Source: Myroides indicus (GTDB lineage Bacteria; Bacteroidota; Bacteroidia; Flavobacteriales; Flavobacteriaceae). From it: 64,000 bases of DNA. The DNA is taken from NCBI RefSeq assembly GCF_004364575.1, contig NZ_SOAG01000019.1, positions 1 through 64,000 of the forward strand. The letters run 5' to 3'. The notes below the pieces were generated by a model. The model was not told where the DNA came from. It saw nothing but the letters and a program-made list of their open reading frames with translations, and made no database searches. Below are positions 18,793 to 28,971 of this stretch, piece by piece. The position numbers and the translations under genes were made by a program. Every line of letters starts with the position of its first letter. Position 1 is the first letter of the stretch.

Positions 18793-18824
18793 AAAAAACG
18801 CTTCGATTTCTCGAAGCGTTTTTT
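18793..18824 (-). terminator. Terminator of ompA-like gene
   Basis: Perfect 14-bp stem AAAAAACGCTTCGA / TCGAAGCGTTTTTT with loop TTTC, directly after the OmpA gene on the minus strand. Confidence 0.9.
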
Positions 18825-18845
18825 GAATATTAATTACAATGCTAA

Positions 18846-20237
18846 TTATTTTTTCACTTGAATTTCAACACGTCTGTTTAATTCACGTCCTTTCACTGTT
18901 TTATTATCAGCAATCGGATTTGCAGAACCGTATCCTTGAGAAGATAATCTGCTTGAGTCTACTCCTTTTTCAATTAAATAAACTTTAACTGCATTAGCTC
19001 TGTTATCAGATAAAGGAATATTGATTTTATCAGAACCTGTACTGTCTGTATATCCTGCAATATGGAATTTAGCAGTTGGATATTCGTTCATTATTCTAAC
19101 AATATTGTCTAATACTGCATAAGATGACTCTTGGAAAGTGTATTTACCTGTGTTAAACAAGATTGTTTTTCCGTAATCATTAAGCTGTTTAACTTGCTCC
19201 TCTTTGATTTCCGGACATCCGTTGTTAGAAGCTGGACCAGGAACATCTGGACATTTATCTAAATGATCTGGTACGCCATCACCATCTCTATCTGGCCAAG
19301 GACAACCTTTGTTTTCTTTTGGACCAGGTACATCCGGACACTCATCTAAATGATCTGGCACACCATCTCCATCTGTATCAGGACATCCGTTGAACTCAGC
19401 TAAACCTGGTACATCCGGGCACTCATCTAAATGATCTGGAATTCCGTCTCCATCTGTATCAGGACATCCGTTAAACTCAGCTAAACCTGGTACATCCGGG
19501 CACTCATCTAAATGATCTGGAATTCCGTCTCCATCTGTATCAGGACATCCGTTAAACTCAGCTAAGCCTGGTACATCCGGACATTCATCATATTTATCTA
19601 AAATTCCATCTCCATCTGTATCTTTTCCACCAAATTGGAATCGAATACCAGCAAAATGTTGCATATGCGAAGCTACATCTACATCCGGAGTTCTTGAATC
19701 GTCAAATGAATGCTTATAAGTAGACTGTACTGTTAAGGCAATATTCGGAGTAAACCAAAAGTTTAATCCCAAACCTCCATTAGCAGTTCCTGTACTTGCA
19801 TCTCCCATGAAAGTATATCCTCCACCTACTAATAAGAATGGGTCAATAACTCTTGATTTTAATATTTCTTTGAAGCTGTATTTAATTTCAGCGTCAATTC
19901 CATAATAAGACAAATCTCCAGGATTGTAAACCTCATACCCTTGCTTGTCATTTTTATAGAATTTTTCTATTTTATTAACAGATCCCACAACTCCTACAGA
20001 AAATCCGTCTCCTAAATATCTGGATACATTTAAGTATGACACAGAAGGAAGAATATTCCAATTGCCTGTTTTAAAATAACCTCCCAAACGATTTGAGAAG
20101 TTGCTGGTAGTACTAATTTTAGTATCAACTGCGTTAGCACCAACGGTTACAGCCCATGGATGATCCGCATCCTGAGCATGAGCAGATAACCCCGCGCAAA
20201 GAATTGCTGCTGCAAATAATTTGTTGAGATGTTTCAT
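18846..20237 (-). CDS. OmpA-family outer membrane protein with TSP3 repeats
   Basis: 463 residues. Signal peptide 1-22 (ending LSAHAQ); an eight-stranded barrel-like N-terminal domain to about residue 203; five thrombospondin type 3 calcium-binding repeats (206-342) built on [19 protein letters not shown]; and an OmpA/MotB peptidoglycan-binding domain (about 355-463) with [20 protein letters not shown] and ELNRRVEI. It anchors the outer membrane to peptidoglycan; it is probably an abundant major protein, as its consensus-like promoter and strong terminator suggest. The middle repeats are nearly identical at DNA level. Confidence 0.93.
   Translation of the reverse strand: MKHLNKLFAAAILCAGLSAHAQDADHPWAVTVGANAVDTKISTTSNFSNRLGGYFKTGNWNILPSVSYLNVSRYLGDGFSVGVVGSVNKIEKFYKNDKQGYEVYNPGDLSYYGIDAEIKYSFKEILKSRVIDPFLLVGGGYTFMGDASTGTANGGLGLNFWFTPNIALTVQSTYKHSFDDSRTPDVDVASHMQHFAGIRFQFGGKDTDGDGILDKYDECPDVPGLAEFNGCPDTDGDGIPDHLDECPDVPGLAEFNGCPDTDGDGIPDHLDECPDVPGLAEFNGCPDTDGDGVPDHLDECPDVPGPKENKGCPWPDRDGDGVPDHLDKCPDVPGPASNNGCPEIKEEQVKQLNDYGKTILFNTGKYTFQESSYAVLDNIVRIMNEYPTAKFHIAGYTDSTGSDKINIPLSDNRANAVKVYLIEKGVDSSRLSSQGYGSANPIADNKTVKGRELNRRVEIQVKK
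19212..19622 (-). repeat. Tandem 81-bp TSP3-coding repeats
   Basis: A 27-residue unit ([19 protein letters not shown] plus LAEFNGCP) recurs in register. The central copies, around 19400-19570, are almost base-identical, while the outer copies have diverged ([18 protein letters not shown]). Recent in-frame duplication or conversion is likely. Confidence 0.85.
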
Positions 20238-20270
20238 AACTTTTATTTTTTACTTTACCGTAATATTAAG

Positions 20271-20301
20271 CAAAAATACAATTATATAGCATATTCACAA
20301 A
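20271..20301 (-). promoter_or_regulatory. Promoter of the ompA-like gene
   Basis: Minus strand TTTG (20298-20301), a 19-base spacer and TATTTTTG (20271-20278): a full consensus match 33 bases before the ATG. Confidence 0.7.
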
Positions 20302-20345
20302 ACTTTTAGCTAAGAATTGTTCTTTTTGCCTTTTTTATTTCTATT

Positions 20346-21539
20346 TTAAATTACTCCTAATTCTTTTCCTACTTCTGTAAACGCCTGAATAGCTTTATCT
20401 AAATGTTCTTTTGTATGCGCAGCAGATAACTGAACTCTAATTCGCGCTTTATCTTGCGGTACAACCGGATAAAAGAAACCGATTACATACACTCCTTTTT
20501 CCAATAGTTTATCTGCCATCACCTGAGAGAGCTTGGCATCATATAGCATTACAGGCACAATTGCAGAGTCTCCGTCAATAATATCAAAACCTGCTTTTTT
20601 CATTCCTTCTTTGAAATAATTTGTATTCCACTCCAATTTATCGCGCAAAGAGGTATCCTTTTTCAGCAATTCAAATACCTTAACAGAAGCCCCTACGATC
20701 ATAGGTGCCAATGAATTTGAAAACAAATAAGGTCTTGAACGCTGTCTTAAAATTTCAATAATTTCTTTTTTACCTGTTGTATATCCTCCCATCGCACCTC
20801 CTAAAGCTTTACCTAAAGTACCTGTAATAATATCTACGCGCCCCATTACTTTTTTAGCTTCGAGGGTTCCCTTTCCTGTAGCTCCGATAAAACCAGCTGC
20901 GTGGCATTCATCAACCATCACTAAGGCATCATATTTATCTGCTAAATCACATATTTTATCGAGAGGAGCAACCAGTCCGTCCATTGAAAAAACTCCGTCA
21001 GTCACAATAATTTTAAAACGATGTCCTGCTTCATTTGCTTTGATGAGCTGTTTCTCCAATTCCTCCATATTGTTATTCTCATATCTATAACGTGCTGCTT
21101 TACATAAGCGGACTCCGTCAATAATAGAGGCATGATTTAAACTATCCGATATAATTGCGTCTTCTTCTCCAAGCAAAGGCTCAAAAACCCCTCCATTCGC
21201 GTCAAAAGCTGCCGCATACAGAATAGTATCTTCTGTTTCGTAAAAATCAGCAATTGTAGCTTCCAGTTTTTTATGGATATCCTGCGTTCCGCAAATAAAG
21301 CGAACTGACGACATTCCAAAACCATGAGAATCCAATGTGTCTTTTGCTGCCTGAACCACTTCAGGATGTGACGATAGTCCTAAATAGTTGTTAGCACAAA
21401 AATTTAATACTTTAGCGCCAGACGACACTGTTATCTCTGCACCTTGCGGAGAAGTAATAATACGTTCCTTTTTAAACAAACCATTTTTTTCGATACTCTC
21501 CAATTCATTCTGGAGGTGTTCTTTTATTTTTCCGTACAT
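20346..21539 (-). CDS. kbl: Glycine C-acetyltransferase (2-amino-3-ketobutyrate CoA ligase)
   Basis: A PLP enzyme that cleaves 2-amino-3-oxobutyrate with CoA to glycine and acetyl-CoA in threonine breakdown. Alpha-oxoamine synthase features are [11 protein letters not shown] near residue 51, FDANGG near 113, [11 protein letters not shown] near 208, and the PLP lysine in [13 protein letters not shown] near 243. The 397-residue length and sequence fit Kbl better than BioF, HemA or serine palmitoyltransferase. No threonine dehydrogenase gene lies beside it. TACATTTG (21583-21590, minus), inside the 3' end of the upstream helicase gene, may be its -7 box. Confidence 0.93.
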   Translation of the reverse strand: MYGKIKEHLQNELESIEKNGLFKKERIITSPQGAEITVSSGAKVLNFCANNYLGLSSHPEVVQAAKDTLDSHGFGMSSVRFICGTQDIHKKLEATIADFYETEDTILYAAAFDANGGVFEPLLGEEDAIISDSLNHASIIDGVRLCKAARYRYENNNMEELEKQLIKANEAGHRFKIIVTDGVFSMDGLVAPLDKICDLADKYDALVMVDECHAAGFIGATGKGTLEAKKVMGRVDIITGTLGKALGGAMGGYTTGKKEIIEILRQRSRPYLFSNSLAPMIVGASVKVFELLKKDTSLRDKLEWNTNYFKEGMKKAGFDIIDGDSAIVPVMLYDAKLSQVMADKLLEKGVYVIGFFYPVVPQDKARIRVQLSAAHTKEHLDKAIQAFTEVGKELGVI

Positions 21540-21579
21540 ATTATTTTATTAAACGTTATTATCTTTCTAATTGTTGGTC

Positions 21580-24500
21580 TTACAAATGTATTATATTTAA
21601 ATGATCTCCTCCCGTGTACAGCAAAACTTTTTTCTTTACGTCATATCCCATCTCCTGCAAAGCTTGCTCGTATCGCATCAGTTGCTCCTTGTGCTTATTT
21701 TGTTCCTTTCCTGTTTTATAATCCAACAAAAACGCTTCTCCGTACTTGTTAACAACTACTCTGTCGGGAATACTATTGGATAGTTTTTCACCAATAATCA
21801 TTTTTTCGTTAAACACCTGATTGCCTTCTTCAAAAAATTCGCTGAGTTCAGCATGTTTTACAATACTTGTTACTGTAGCAGTAAATCCTTCTTTAGATTC
21901 TTCAGTTATCAGACCTTCTTCCAAAGCCTGTAGAACCGCATCGTCAATATCCTTTGAAGTAATTATAAACGACATTACTTTGTGAACAATATTTCCATAC
22001 TCTATGGCTTTCTGGTTTTGAGCATCCCACATTAGCGCTTCTCGCTTTGCTATCTTTATCTGCCCAAAGTCAAAAGGCTTTTTCACCGAATGGATTATCT
22101 CAACAGAACCTGCTTCTCGTTCTTTTTTCTCAGATATCCTCGTAGCATTCCCAAATTCATATTGAAATTCATCGTTTTCAAATTTACCTTGAACATTTAA
22201 AAAATCCAGAAAAAAAGAAGACATATTGTTTTTTAACTCCCCCTTATCGGTAACGTTGTAATAACTGATTATATACAATTGCTCTTCTGCTCTGGTTAAA
22301 GCCACGTATAGTACATTAACATTATCCAGTAAAAATTCCTCTTCTTTTTGTTCGTATAACTCGCGAGCCAATTTACCATAATCAGCTACTTCTTTTTTTG
22401 AGTCAACAAGTGCCTTTGGAAAGTCCAGTCCTTCTTCCGTTTCAATATTTAGCCACAATTTATCTCTGTTGGAACGAGTATAATCCTCTTCTGCAAACGG
22501 AAAAATTACCACCGGAAACTCTAATCCTTTTGATTTGTGAATGGTCATAATCTGGACTGCATTTTTCCCTTCCGGTGTAGGAATACTAAATTTTTGATAA
22601 TTCTCTTCCCAATACTCTAAAAAATCAGATATACCAAATACATTTTTAACCGTACGCTCTAATACTAAATCTAAAAAATACAGCACATATGAAATGGTGC
22701 TTTTTTCAGGCAAAAATGCTTTCACAATATTCTCGACTGCTTCATACAGCGATTTTTTTCGACATCTGTCAAAAGAAATATCGATCCCATTCTCTTTTAG
22801 CCAATTTTCAAATACTTTTTCTTTTTTCAGTTCCAATCCCTGATCAATAAAATCATGGACGGCTACTGGATTTTCGCTTTTCTGTTGATTAGCAATATAG
22901 TAAAGCATCATTACTTTTGCTTCTAAATCACTTTCGCTCTTAAGATAGCGGAGTACATTAATAATAACCCTGACTTCTGTAGCATTATTGATAAGTAAAG
23001 AATCCGAAGACAGAATGGGTATTTCATTCTCTGTCAAATAATTTGCCAGAATAACTCCATGATGTCTCTTTCGGGTCAGAATAACAATATCACTGTAGTC
23101 AAATCCTTCAGCAACTGCTTTTTGAATCGCTTTTAAAGTCGCTTTAGCATATTGCTCTTCTTTAATTTTCCCTTCCTCTACTTCACCTTCCGTTAAAAAT
23201 CTCAAGCTTACATATCCTCCCCTTTTATCATTAATTTGCTGCGAACTATTATTTTGATACAAGTCCAGATAATCTTCATGAGTAAACTTTTCTGAAATAC
23301 ATTTAAAAAACAGATTGTTAAACTGGATTACTTCTGAATAGCTTCTGTAATTTTTTTCAAGCGATATTACTTTCTTATCCGGATTCGAAAAAGGATTTTC
23401 GCCTTTGCTCAACGCTATAAACTGTTCTGCTTTTCCTCCTCTCCATCGATAAATAGATTGTTTAGGATCGCCAACAATCATTAAAGTACCCTTATTTTGT
23501 GAATGATCTTCGCCTGCAAGTGCATTATCTATGAGCGGAATAAGGTTATGCCATTGCAGTTCGGATGTATCCTGAAATTCATCTATAAAAAAATGATTGT
23601 ACCGCTCGCCTAAGCGCTCATAAATAAAAGGTGCTGGCTGATTTTGAAGCTCGTTGTGGATAATGGCATTAAACTGACTGATTGATAAAATATTTTTCTC
23701 TTGTTGAATTTTATCCATTTCTTGTCCTAATGCATTAAGCAAAGAAAGCGGTGTTATGTTTTTTAAGAATGCCTGATAAAATGCTCGTTTAGCATATAAT
23801 TGATAAACCTGACCTAATTTCTCCAAAAATTGAGGAATATACTCTTCAATTAAATCTTTATCTTTTGCCGTTTTGTTAATCTGGATGTCTTCTGTTTCCA
23901 AATATTTTCGCTGAGTAGCTTTATCATCGTCATTTGCTATATAGTTGAGATGATTTGGAAAGGTTCCTCTGGAAAATGATTTGACATCTATTCCGTTTGT
24001 ATTGATAAGATCTAAAAGGCAACTTCCCGTTTCTTTAGTTGTTTGTGTTATACTCCGAATCTCAAAACGCAAAAAATCGCGAACCCTCACAAAATCATCT
24101 AATTTTTTTTCAGCAAACAAAGCAATTTCTTCTCTGCTGTTTTCATTTAGCAGTAAGGCTCCCACTTCCTTAAGCTCTCTCGATATATCCCAACTCTTAT
24201 CATTGTCTGCCTTATCAATAGAAAAGTCTATTAGCAAATTTGTCAGTTCTGGATCAACTCCTGCTTTAGATACAACTGCATCTACAGCCTCCTGCAATAA
24301 TTCATCCGAATCCAATGTAACCTCAAATGAAATCGGCAAATCGAGATCAAATGCAAAAGAACGGATCACCTTATGCGTAAACTTATCTATTGTTGAAATG
24401 TCAAACGAAGCATAGTTATGAATAATGTTTTTTATGATCTTTTTGGATTTTGTTCTAACGTAATCTTCTTTTAATGCTGTTTCTTCCAAAATTTGAGTCA

Positions 24501-24747
24501 GCATCTGCTCATATTTTTGCGGTATATCGTTTTGCGAAAAAGCATATAAACAAGAAATCACCCTTATTTTCATCTCTGCTACCGCTTTATTAGTAAATGT
24601 AATAGCCAAAATCTTTTTATAGGCATCATCCTGTTTGTCTAACAGCAGTATTTTGAGGTATTCTTTGACCAGCGTATGTGTTTTTCCTGCTCCGGCAGAA
24701 GCGTTGTATATTGAAAAAGAAGGAGTTTCCACTTGATTATTCGGCAT
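21580..24747 (-). CDS. UvrD-type helicase/nuclease, AddA-like
   Basis: 1055 residues. Superfamily 1 helicase motifs run in order: Walker A ASAGAGKT (16-23), a second motif with ITFTNKAVAEM, DEFQDTSELQ (motif II), GDPKQSIYRWRGG (motif III), VQIMTIHKSKGLEFPVV (motif V) and VALTRAEEQLYI (motif VI). The C-terminus carries a RecB-like PD-(D/E)XK nuclease: PDRVVVN, then FLLDYKTGKE and QLMRYEQAL. This is AddA/RecB architecture. It would act with the AddB-like protein on the same strand three genes downstream in end resection for homologous recombination. It is divergent from the superoxide dismutase gene. Confidence 0.9.
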   Translation of the reverse strand: MPNNQVETPSFSIYNASAGAGKTHTLVKEYLKILLLDKQDDAYKKILAITFTNKAVAEMKIRVISCLYAFSQNDIPQKYEQMLTQILEETALKEDYVRTKSKKIIKNIIHNYASFDISTIDKFTHKVIRSFAFDLDLPISFEVTLDSDELLQEAVDAVVSKAGVDPELTNLLIDFSIDKADNDKSWDISRELKEVGALLLNENSREEIALFAEKKLDDFVRVRDFLRFEIRSITQTTKETGSCLLDLINTNGIDVKSFSRGTFPNHLNYIANDDDKATQRKYLETEDIQINKTAKDKDLIEEYIPQFLEKLGQVYQLYAKRAFYQAFLKNITPLSLLNALGQEMDKIQQEKNILSISQFNAIIHNELQNQPAPFIYERLGERYNHFFIDEFQDTSELQWHNLIPLIDNALAGEDHSQNKGTLMIVGDPKQSIYRWRGGKAEQFIALSKGENPFSNPDKKVISLEKNYRSYSEVIQFNNLFFKCISEKFTHEDYLDLYQNNSSQQINDKRGGYVSLRFLTEGEVEEGKIKEEQYAKATLKAIQKAVAEGFDYSDIVILTRKRHHGVILANYLTENEIPILSSDSLLINNATEVRVIINVLRYLKSESDLEAKVMMLYYIANQQKSENPVAVHDFIDQGLELKKEKVFENWLKENGIDISFDRCRKKSLYEAVENIVKAFLPEKSTISYVLYFLDLVLERTVKNVFGISDFLEYWEENYQKFSIPTPEGKNAVQIMTIHKSKGLEFPVVIFPFAEEDYTRSNRDKLWLNIETEEGLDFPKALVDSKKEVADYGKLARELYEQKEEEFLLDNVNVLYVALTRAEEQLYIISYYNVTDKGELKNNMSSFFLDFLNVQGKFENDEFQYEFGNATRISEKKEREAGSVEIIHSVKKPFDFGQIKIAKREALMWDAQNQKAIEYGNIVHKVMSFIITSKDIDDAVLQALEEGLITEESKEGFTATVTSIVKHAELSEFFEEGNQVFNEKMIIGEKLSNSIPDRVVVNKYGEAFLLDYKTGKEQNKHKEQLMRYEQALQEMGYDVKKKVLLYTGGDHLNIIHL

Positions 24748-24800
24748 AAGAGTTAACGTACATTAAACAGTTTAGTTTTTTATTTTCCGTTTAAAATGAC

Positions 24801-24808
24801 TAAATTTG
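24801..24808 (+). promoter_or_regulatory. -7 element of the superoxide dismutase gene
   Basis: TAAATTTG fits TAnnTTTG, 37 bases before the ATG at 24846. No -33 box identified. Confidence 0.45.
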
Positions 24809-24845
24809 AAATAAAATTAATACTAATCTTTAAATAATACGAATT

Positions 24846-25451
24846 ATGGCTTTCGAATTACCAAAATTACCGTACGCCTACGATGCATTAGAACCACATA
24901 TTGATGCTCGCACCATGGAAATCCACCACACAAAACACCACCAAGCATATACGACAAACCTAAATACAGCTATTGCCGGAACTGAATTGGAAGGAAAATC
25001 TATTGAAGAAATTCTGAAAAGTTTAGATATGTCAAAAGGTGCTGTACGCAATAATGGTGGAGGTTTTTACAATCACAATTTGTTTTGGACAGTTATGAGT
25101 CCTAATGGAGGAGGAGAACCAACAGGAGAATTAGCCGAAGCAATCAAAAAAGACTTTGGTTCTTTCGCAGAATTCAAAGATCAGTTTTCCAAAGCAGGAG
25201 CTACTCAGTTCGGATCAGGCTGGGCATGGCTTTGTGTAAAAGACGGAAAATTGGAAGTATGCGGAACTCCAAATCAAGACAACCCTTTAATGCCTAATAC
25301 AGGATGCGGAGGCACTCCTATTTTAGGAATGGATGTTTGGGAACACGCTTACTACCTAAACTACCAAAACCGTCGTCCTGATTATATTACGGCTTTCTTT
25401 AATGTAATCAACTGGAATGAAGTGTCTAAGCGCTTTGCTGAAGCAAAATAA
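24846..25451 (+). CDS. Superoxide dismutase (Mn or cambialistic Fe/Mn)
   Basis: 201 residues, cytoplasmic (no signal peptide). The metal ligands are seen in HHTKHH (His27 region), [11 protein letters not shown], and [18 protein letters not shown] (Asp and His). Glycine precedes FYNH, where iron enzymes usually have Gln, and TPNQDNPL carries the Gln typical of manganese enzymes, so Mn use or cambialism is likely. It converts superoxide to hydrogen peroxide and oxygen. Its own promoter element and terminator make it a single-gene unit. Confidence 0.95.
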   Translation: MAFELPKLPYAYDALEPHIDARTMEIHHTKHHQAYTTNLNTAIAGTELEGKSIEEILKSLDMSKGAVRNNGGGFYNHNLFWTVMSPNGGGEPTGELAEAIKKDFGSFAEFKDQFSKAGATQFGSGWAWLCVKDGKLEVCGTPNQDNPLMPNTGCGGTPILGMDVWEHAYYLNYQNRRPDYITAFFNVINWNEVSKRFAEAK

Positions 25452-25486
25452 AAAATAGTAGTTTTTTCATAATTTTAAAAAGAAAG

Positions 25487-25520
25487 CAGCCTGAGATTTA
25501 TAAAATCTGAGGCTGTTTTT
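25487..25520 (+). terminator. Terminator after superoxide dismutase gene
   Basis: 13-bp stem CAGCCTGAGATTT / AAATCTGAGGCTG with one mismatch and a three-base loop, then five T. Confidence 0.8.
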
Positions 25521-25534
25521 ATTTTTAGCTTTAT

Positions 25535-27433
25535 TTAATAAGGCTTTTCGTCTCTTCCTTCAAAAAAGTTAATAAAGGCTCTGTTAACTACTCTATTTCC
25601 TCCAACCGTAGGATAATTACCTGTAAAATACCAGTCTCCCAAATTTTTAGGACAAGCTTTATGTAGATTTTCAACGGTTTGAAACACTACCTTTACATTT
25701 GATTTTACATCGGCATCTATAACCATATCTGCTATCTTTGCAGAAATTTCTTCGTCTGTGAAGGGTTCGTAAATTTCTTTCACATAATTTACAATTTCTG
25801 TATCTTTTAAATTTACCTGCGCTTTAGATTTTTCATAAACACTCTCTGCAATATGATACATATTCCGTTCTTTAAGCAATTCAACCGCGGCTCTAAAAGC
25901 AATTAACCCTTCCAATTTTGCCATATCAATACCATAACAGTCCGGGTATCTTACCTGAGGTGCAGCAGAAACAACAACAATTTGTTTAGGGTGCAGCCTG
26001 TCCAGCATACGGATAATACTTTTCTTTAATGTAGTTCCGCGCACGATACTATCATCTATAATTACCAGATTATCCGTTGGCTGAATTACACCATAAGTAA
26101 CGTCATAAACATGTGCCACCAAATCATCCCGACTGCTATCGTCCGTAATAAATGTGCGGAGCTTAGCATCCTTTACAGCTATTTTTTCCGTGCGGAGCTT
26201 AACCGATAAAATTTCCTGCAATGCCGTTTCATCCAAGCGGTCTTTTTGACCTAAAATATCTTTTATTTTTCGCTGATTCAAATAATCCTGAGCCCCTTCA
26301 AGCATGCCTATAAACGAAGTTTCCGAAGTATTGGGTATATAAGAAAACACTGAATTATCTGTATCATTGTCAATTGCCTCAAGCACTTGCGGAAAAATTA
26401 ATTTTCCCAAATCCTTGCGCTCCTGATAAATTTCCATATCATTTCCTCTTGAAAAATAAATGCGTTCAAAAGAACACGCCTTTAACGGAAGCGGATCTAA
26501 AATCCGCTCAAAATTAACAGAGGCATCTTTGCGAATAATTATAGCCTGTCCCGGACTCAATTCGCGAATATCATCCGCAGACACATTAAACGCGGTTTGA
26601 ATAACCGGTCTTTCACTAGCTACAACAACGATTTCATCATCGTCATAATAAAAAGCGGGACGAATACCCGCCGGGTCTCTAAGCACAAATGCATCTCCAT
26701 GCCCTATCATTCCAGCCATTGCAAAACCACCGTCCCAGTTTTTAGAAGCTCTTCTTAAAATACGCCCTACATCCAGTCTTTCTCCAATAAACGGAGAAGC
26801 GTCTTTTTTAGAAAAGCCCTCTTCTTTTATCTTATAATATAAATCCGAAACTTCGTCGTCCAAAAAATGACCTATTTTTTCCATTACGGTAATTGTATCG
26901 GACATTTCTTTGGGATGCTGTCCTAAACGAACCAAATCATCAAATAACTCTTTAGAATTGGTTAAATTAAAATTTCCGGCAACTATCAAATTTCGGTGCA
27001 CCCAATTATTTTGACGCAAAAACGGATGAACACTCTCGATGCTGTTTTTACCAAATGTTCCATACCGCACATGCCCTAAAAACACTTCTCCTATATATGG
27101 AATATATTTCTTTTGTAACTCCGCGCTTTCACAATATTCCGGATGCTCCTCCAACTCTTGGTTTATTCTCTCGTTTATCTGCGAAAAAATATCCTGAATA
27201 GGTTGAGCTTGGTTAGAACGCACACGACTGATATAACGTTCTCCCGGCTGCATATCCAGCTTTATACTTGCCAATCCGGCTCCATCCTGACCGCGATTAT
27301 GCTGTTTTTCCATCAACAAATACATTTTTTGTATTGGATAAAAAGCAGACCCATACTTTTCTTTGTAATATGATAACGGTTTTTTTAACCTTAAAACCGC
27401 TATACCACATTCGTGTTTTAACGCGTCACTCAT
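25535..27433 (-). CDS. Amidophosphoribosyltransferase-like enzyme (PurF paralogue, long form)
   Basis: N-terminal class II glutamine amidotransferase domain followed by a phosphoribosyltransferase domain with the PRPP loop VIIDDSIVRGTTLKKS. The catalytic Cys is residue 9 (KHECGIAVL), so the eight residues MSDALKHE must be removed for activity, as with the propeptide of the B. subtilis enzyme. At 632 residues it is about 130 longer than typical PurF. Likely reaction: PRPP plus glutamine to phosphoribosylamine, the first step of purine synthesis; a paralogue with another role is possible. It lies in the same direction as the PfkB kinase, with a terminator-like hairpin between. Confidence 0.82.
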   Translation of the reverse strand: MSDALKHECGIAVLRLKKPLSYYKEKYGSAFYPIQKMYLLMEKQHNRGQDGAGLASIKLDMQPGERYISRVRSNQAQPIQDIFSQINERINQELEEHPEYCESAELQKKYIPYIGEVFLGHVRYGTFGKNSIESVHPFLRQNNWVHRNLIVAGNFNLTNSKELFDDLVRLGQHPKEMSDTITVMEKIGHFLDDEVSDLYYKIKEEGFSKKDASPFIGERLDVGRILRRASKNWDGGFAMAGMIGHGDAFVLRDPAGIRPAFYYDDDEIVVVASERPVIQTAFNVSADDIRELSPGQAIIIRKDASVNFERILDPLPLKACSFERIYFSRGNDMEIYQERKDLGKLIFPQVLEAIDNDTDNSVFSYIPNTSETSFIGMLEGAQDYLNQRKIKDILGQKDRLDETALQEILSVKLRTEKIAVKDAKLRTFITDDSSRDDLVAHVYDVTYGVIQPTDNLVIIDDSIVRGTTLKKSIIRMLDRLHPKQIVVVSAAPQVRYPDCYGIDMAKLEGLIAFRAAVELLKERNMYHIAESVYEKSKAQVNLKDTEIVNYVKEIYEPFTDEEISAKIADMVIDADVKSNVKVVFQTVENLHKACPKNLGDWYFTGNYPTVGGNRVVNRAFINFFEGRDEKPY

Positions 27434-27466
27434 AGTTTGTTAGTTGTGTAGTATTATAATTAAATT

Positions 27467-27487
27467 AAAAAAAGCCCAAACGGGCTT
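27467..27487 (-). terminator. Terminator after the PfkB kinase gene
   Basis: Six-bp stem AAGCCC / GGGCTT with a four-base loop, followed by seven T on the minus strand. It lies between the kinase stop and the PurF-like start. Confidence 0.75.
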
Positions 27488-27497
27488 AGCTATGACA

Positions 27498-28427
27498 CTA
27501 TTCCGCTAATTCGATATCGAATTGGGTTAACATTCTGAATTGTTGCAATCTTTCCTGTACTTCTTCCTGTTTTAAACATTCCATTCGTTCTGTTCCAAAC
27601 TTCTCCACGCAAAAAGATGCCAAATTTGAACCGTATATAACGGCATTTTTCATGTTTCTGAACGAAACATTACTGCTTTGTGTAAGATATCCGGTAAATC
27701 CTCCGGCAAAAGTATCTCCAGCCCCTGTCGGATCAAAAACTTCTTTTAAAGGCAATGCGGGTGCAAAAAACACTTTTTTTCCAGAAAACAGCAGTGCCCC
27801 GTTTTCTCCTTTTTTAATAACCACGTATTTCGGACCCATTTCATGTATTTTTTCTGCTGCCTTTACCAGTGAATATTCTCCAGATAATTGCCGTGCTTCT
27901 TCATCATTTATTGTTATGACATCCACGCGCTGCAAAACTTCTTTCAGCTCATCCGGTGTATGATTCATCCAGTAGTTCATCGTGTCTAAAACAACCAGCT
28001 TGGGTTTTCGGCTAAGCTGATCCAATACATTTTTTTGAACTAGAGGGTGCAGATTCCCCAGCATTACCACATCAGCATCCTTAAAATTCTCAGAAACTTT
28101 AGGACTAAAATCCGCCAACACATTTAACTGCGTTTCCAATGTATCTCTGACGTTTAAATCATTGCGGTATTTTCCGCTCCAAAAGAATGTTTTTTCTCCT
28201 TGTACTATTTCGATTCCGGAAACATCTATATTCCTGCTTTTAAACAGCTCCAGATATTCTGCCGGAAAATCGTCTCCAACTACAGAAACTATCGCTGAAT
28301 TAACATTAAAGTAGGCCGCTGATAACCCGATATACGTAGCTGCTCCTCCTAATGTTTTATCTGTCTTTCCAAAAGGAGTCTCTATCGCATCAAAAGCCAC
28401 CGTTCCTACTATCAGTAATTTATTCAT
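27498..28427 (-). CDS. PfkB family carbohydrate/nucleoside kinase
   Basis: Ribokinase-fold sugar kinase. It has the N-terminal substrate glycine pair in GGAATYIGLSAAYF near residue 28, and the C-terminal PfkB signature with catalytic Asp in DPTGAGDTFAGGFTGYL near residue 245. The start was taken at MNKLLIVGTVAFDAI (28427, 309 residues), since the nine-residue longer frame does not fit. The substrate is not predictable; adenosine-, ribo- and fructokinases share these motifs. The location beside a PurF-like gene and purN hints at nucleotide metabolism, as an inference only. Confidence 0.85.
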   Translation of the reverse strand: MNKLLIVGTVAFDAIETPFGKTDKTLGGAATYIGLSAAYFNVNSAIVSVVGDDFPAEYLELFKSRNIDVSGIEIVQGEKTFFWSGKYRNDLNVRDTLETQLNVLADFSPKVSENFKDADVVMLGNLHPLVQKNVLDQLSRKPKLVVLDTMNYWMNHTPDELKEVLQRVDVITINDEEARQLSGEYSLVKAAEKIHEMGPKYVVIKKGENGALLFSGKKVFFAPALPLKEVFDPTGAGDTFAGGFTGYLTQSSNVSFRNMKNAVIYGSNLASFCVEKFGTERMECLKQEEVQERLQQFRMLTQFDIELAE

Positions 28428-28488
28428 GTTTTTTGCTAAGAAATGAAGATGCAAATATACTCATAAGTTATTTTTGAAAAAAGGATTT

Positions 28489-28971
28489 TCAGAAAATCCC
28501 TTCTTCTCTGTGGTCTTCGTAATAATTGTCTTTCAACAAGTCTTTATTTAAGGCAGCTGCAACGGCTAACTGATCACAGCGCTCATTCATTGGATGATTA
28601 TTATGGCCTTTTATCCACTGAAATTTTACTTGATGTTTGCGGTAAACTTTTAAAAAGCGAATCCACAAATCGGGATTTTTCTTTCCGGAAAAGCCTTTCT
28701 TTTCCCAGCCAAACACCCACCCTTTCGTTACCGAGTCCACCACATATTTAGAATCTGAAACTACCAATACAGATAGGTTCTCTTTTGTCAAAGCTTCCAA
28801 TCCTACAATTACCGCCAATAATTCCATTCGGTTATTGGTTGTCAATCGGTATCCTTGTGAAAGCTCTTTATAATATTCTGTGTTATTGAGGTGTAAAATG
28901 ACCCCATACCCTCCCGGTCCGGGATTTCCCCTTGACGAACCATCGGTATATAAAAGAATCTGAGATTGCAT
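28489..28971 (-). CDS. rnhA: Ribonuclease HI
   Basis: Cuts the RNA strand of RNA-DNA hybrids. The four acidic active-site residues are visible: Asp in LLYTDGSSRGNPGPGGYG, Glu in NRMELLAVIVGLEAL, Asp in VVSDSKYVVD, and Asp in NERCDQLAVAAA. The basic handle KGWVFGWEKKGFSGKKNP, which contacts the hybrid, is also present. 160 residues, standard for bacterial RNase HI. Its ATG shares one base with the purN stop (TAATG), so the two genes are translationally coupled. Confidence 0.95.
   Translation of the reverse strand: MQSQILLYTDGSSRGNPGPGGYGVILHLNNTEYYKELSQGYRLTTNNRMELLAVIVGLEALTKENLSVLVVSDSKYVVDSVTKGWVFGWEKKGFSGKKNPDLWIRFLKVYRKHQVKFQWIKGHNNHPMNERCDQLAVAAALNKDLLKDNYYEDHREEGIF

Noticed and set aside
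19212..19622. Regular direct repeats that could suggest a CRISPR array
   Set aside because: The period is a multiple of three, there are no unique spacers, and the repeats encode in-frame TSP3 calcium motifs.
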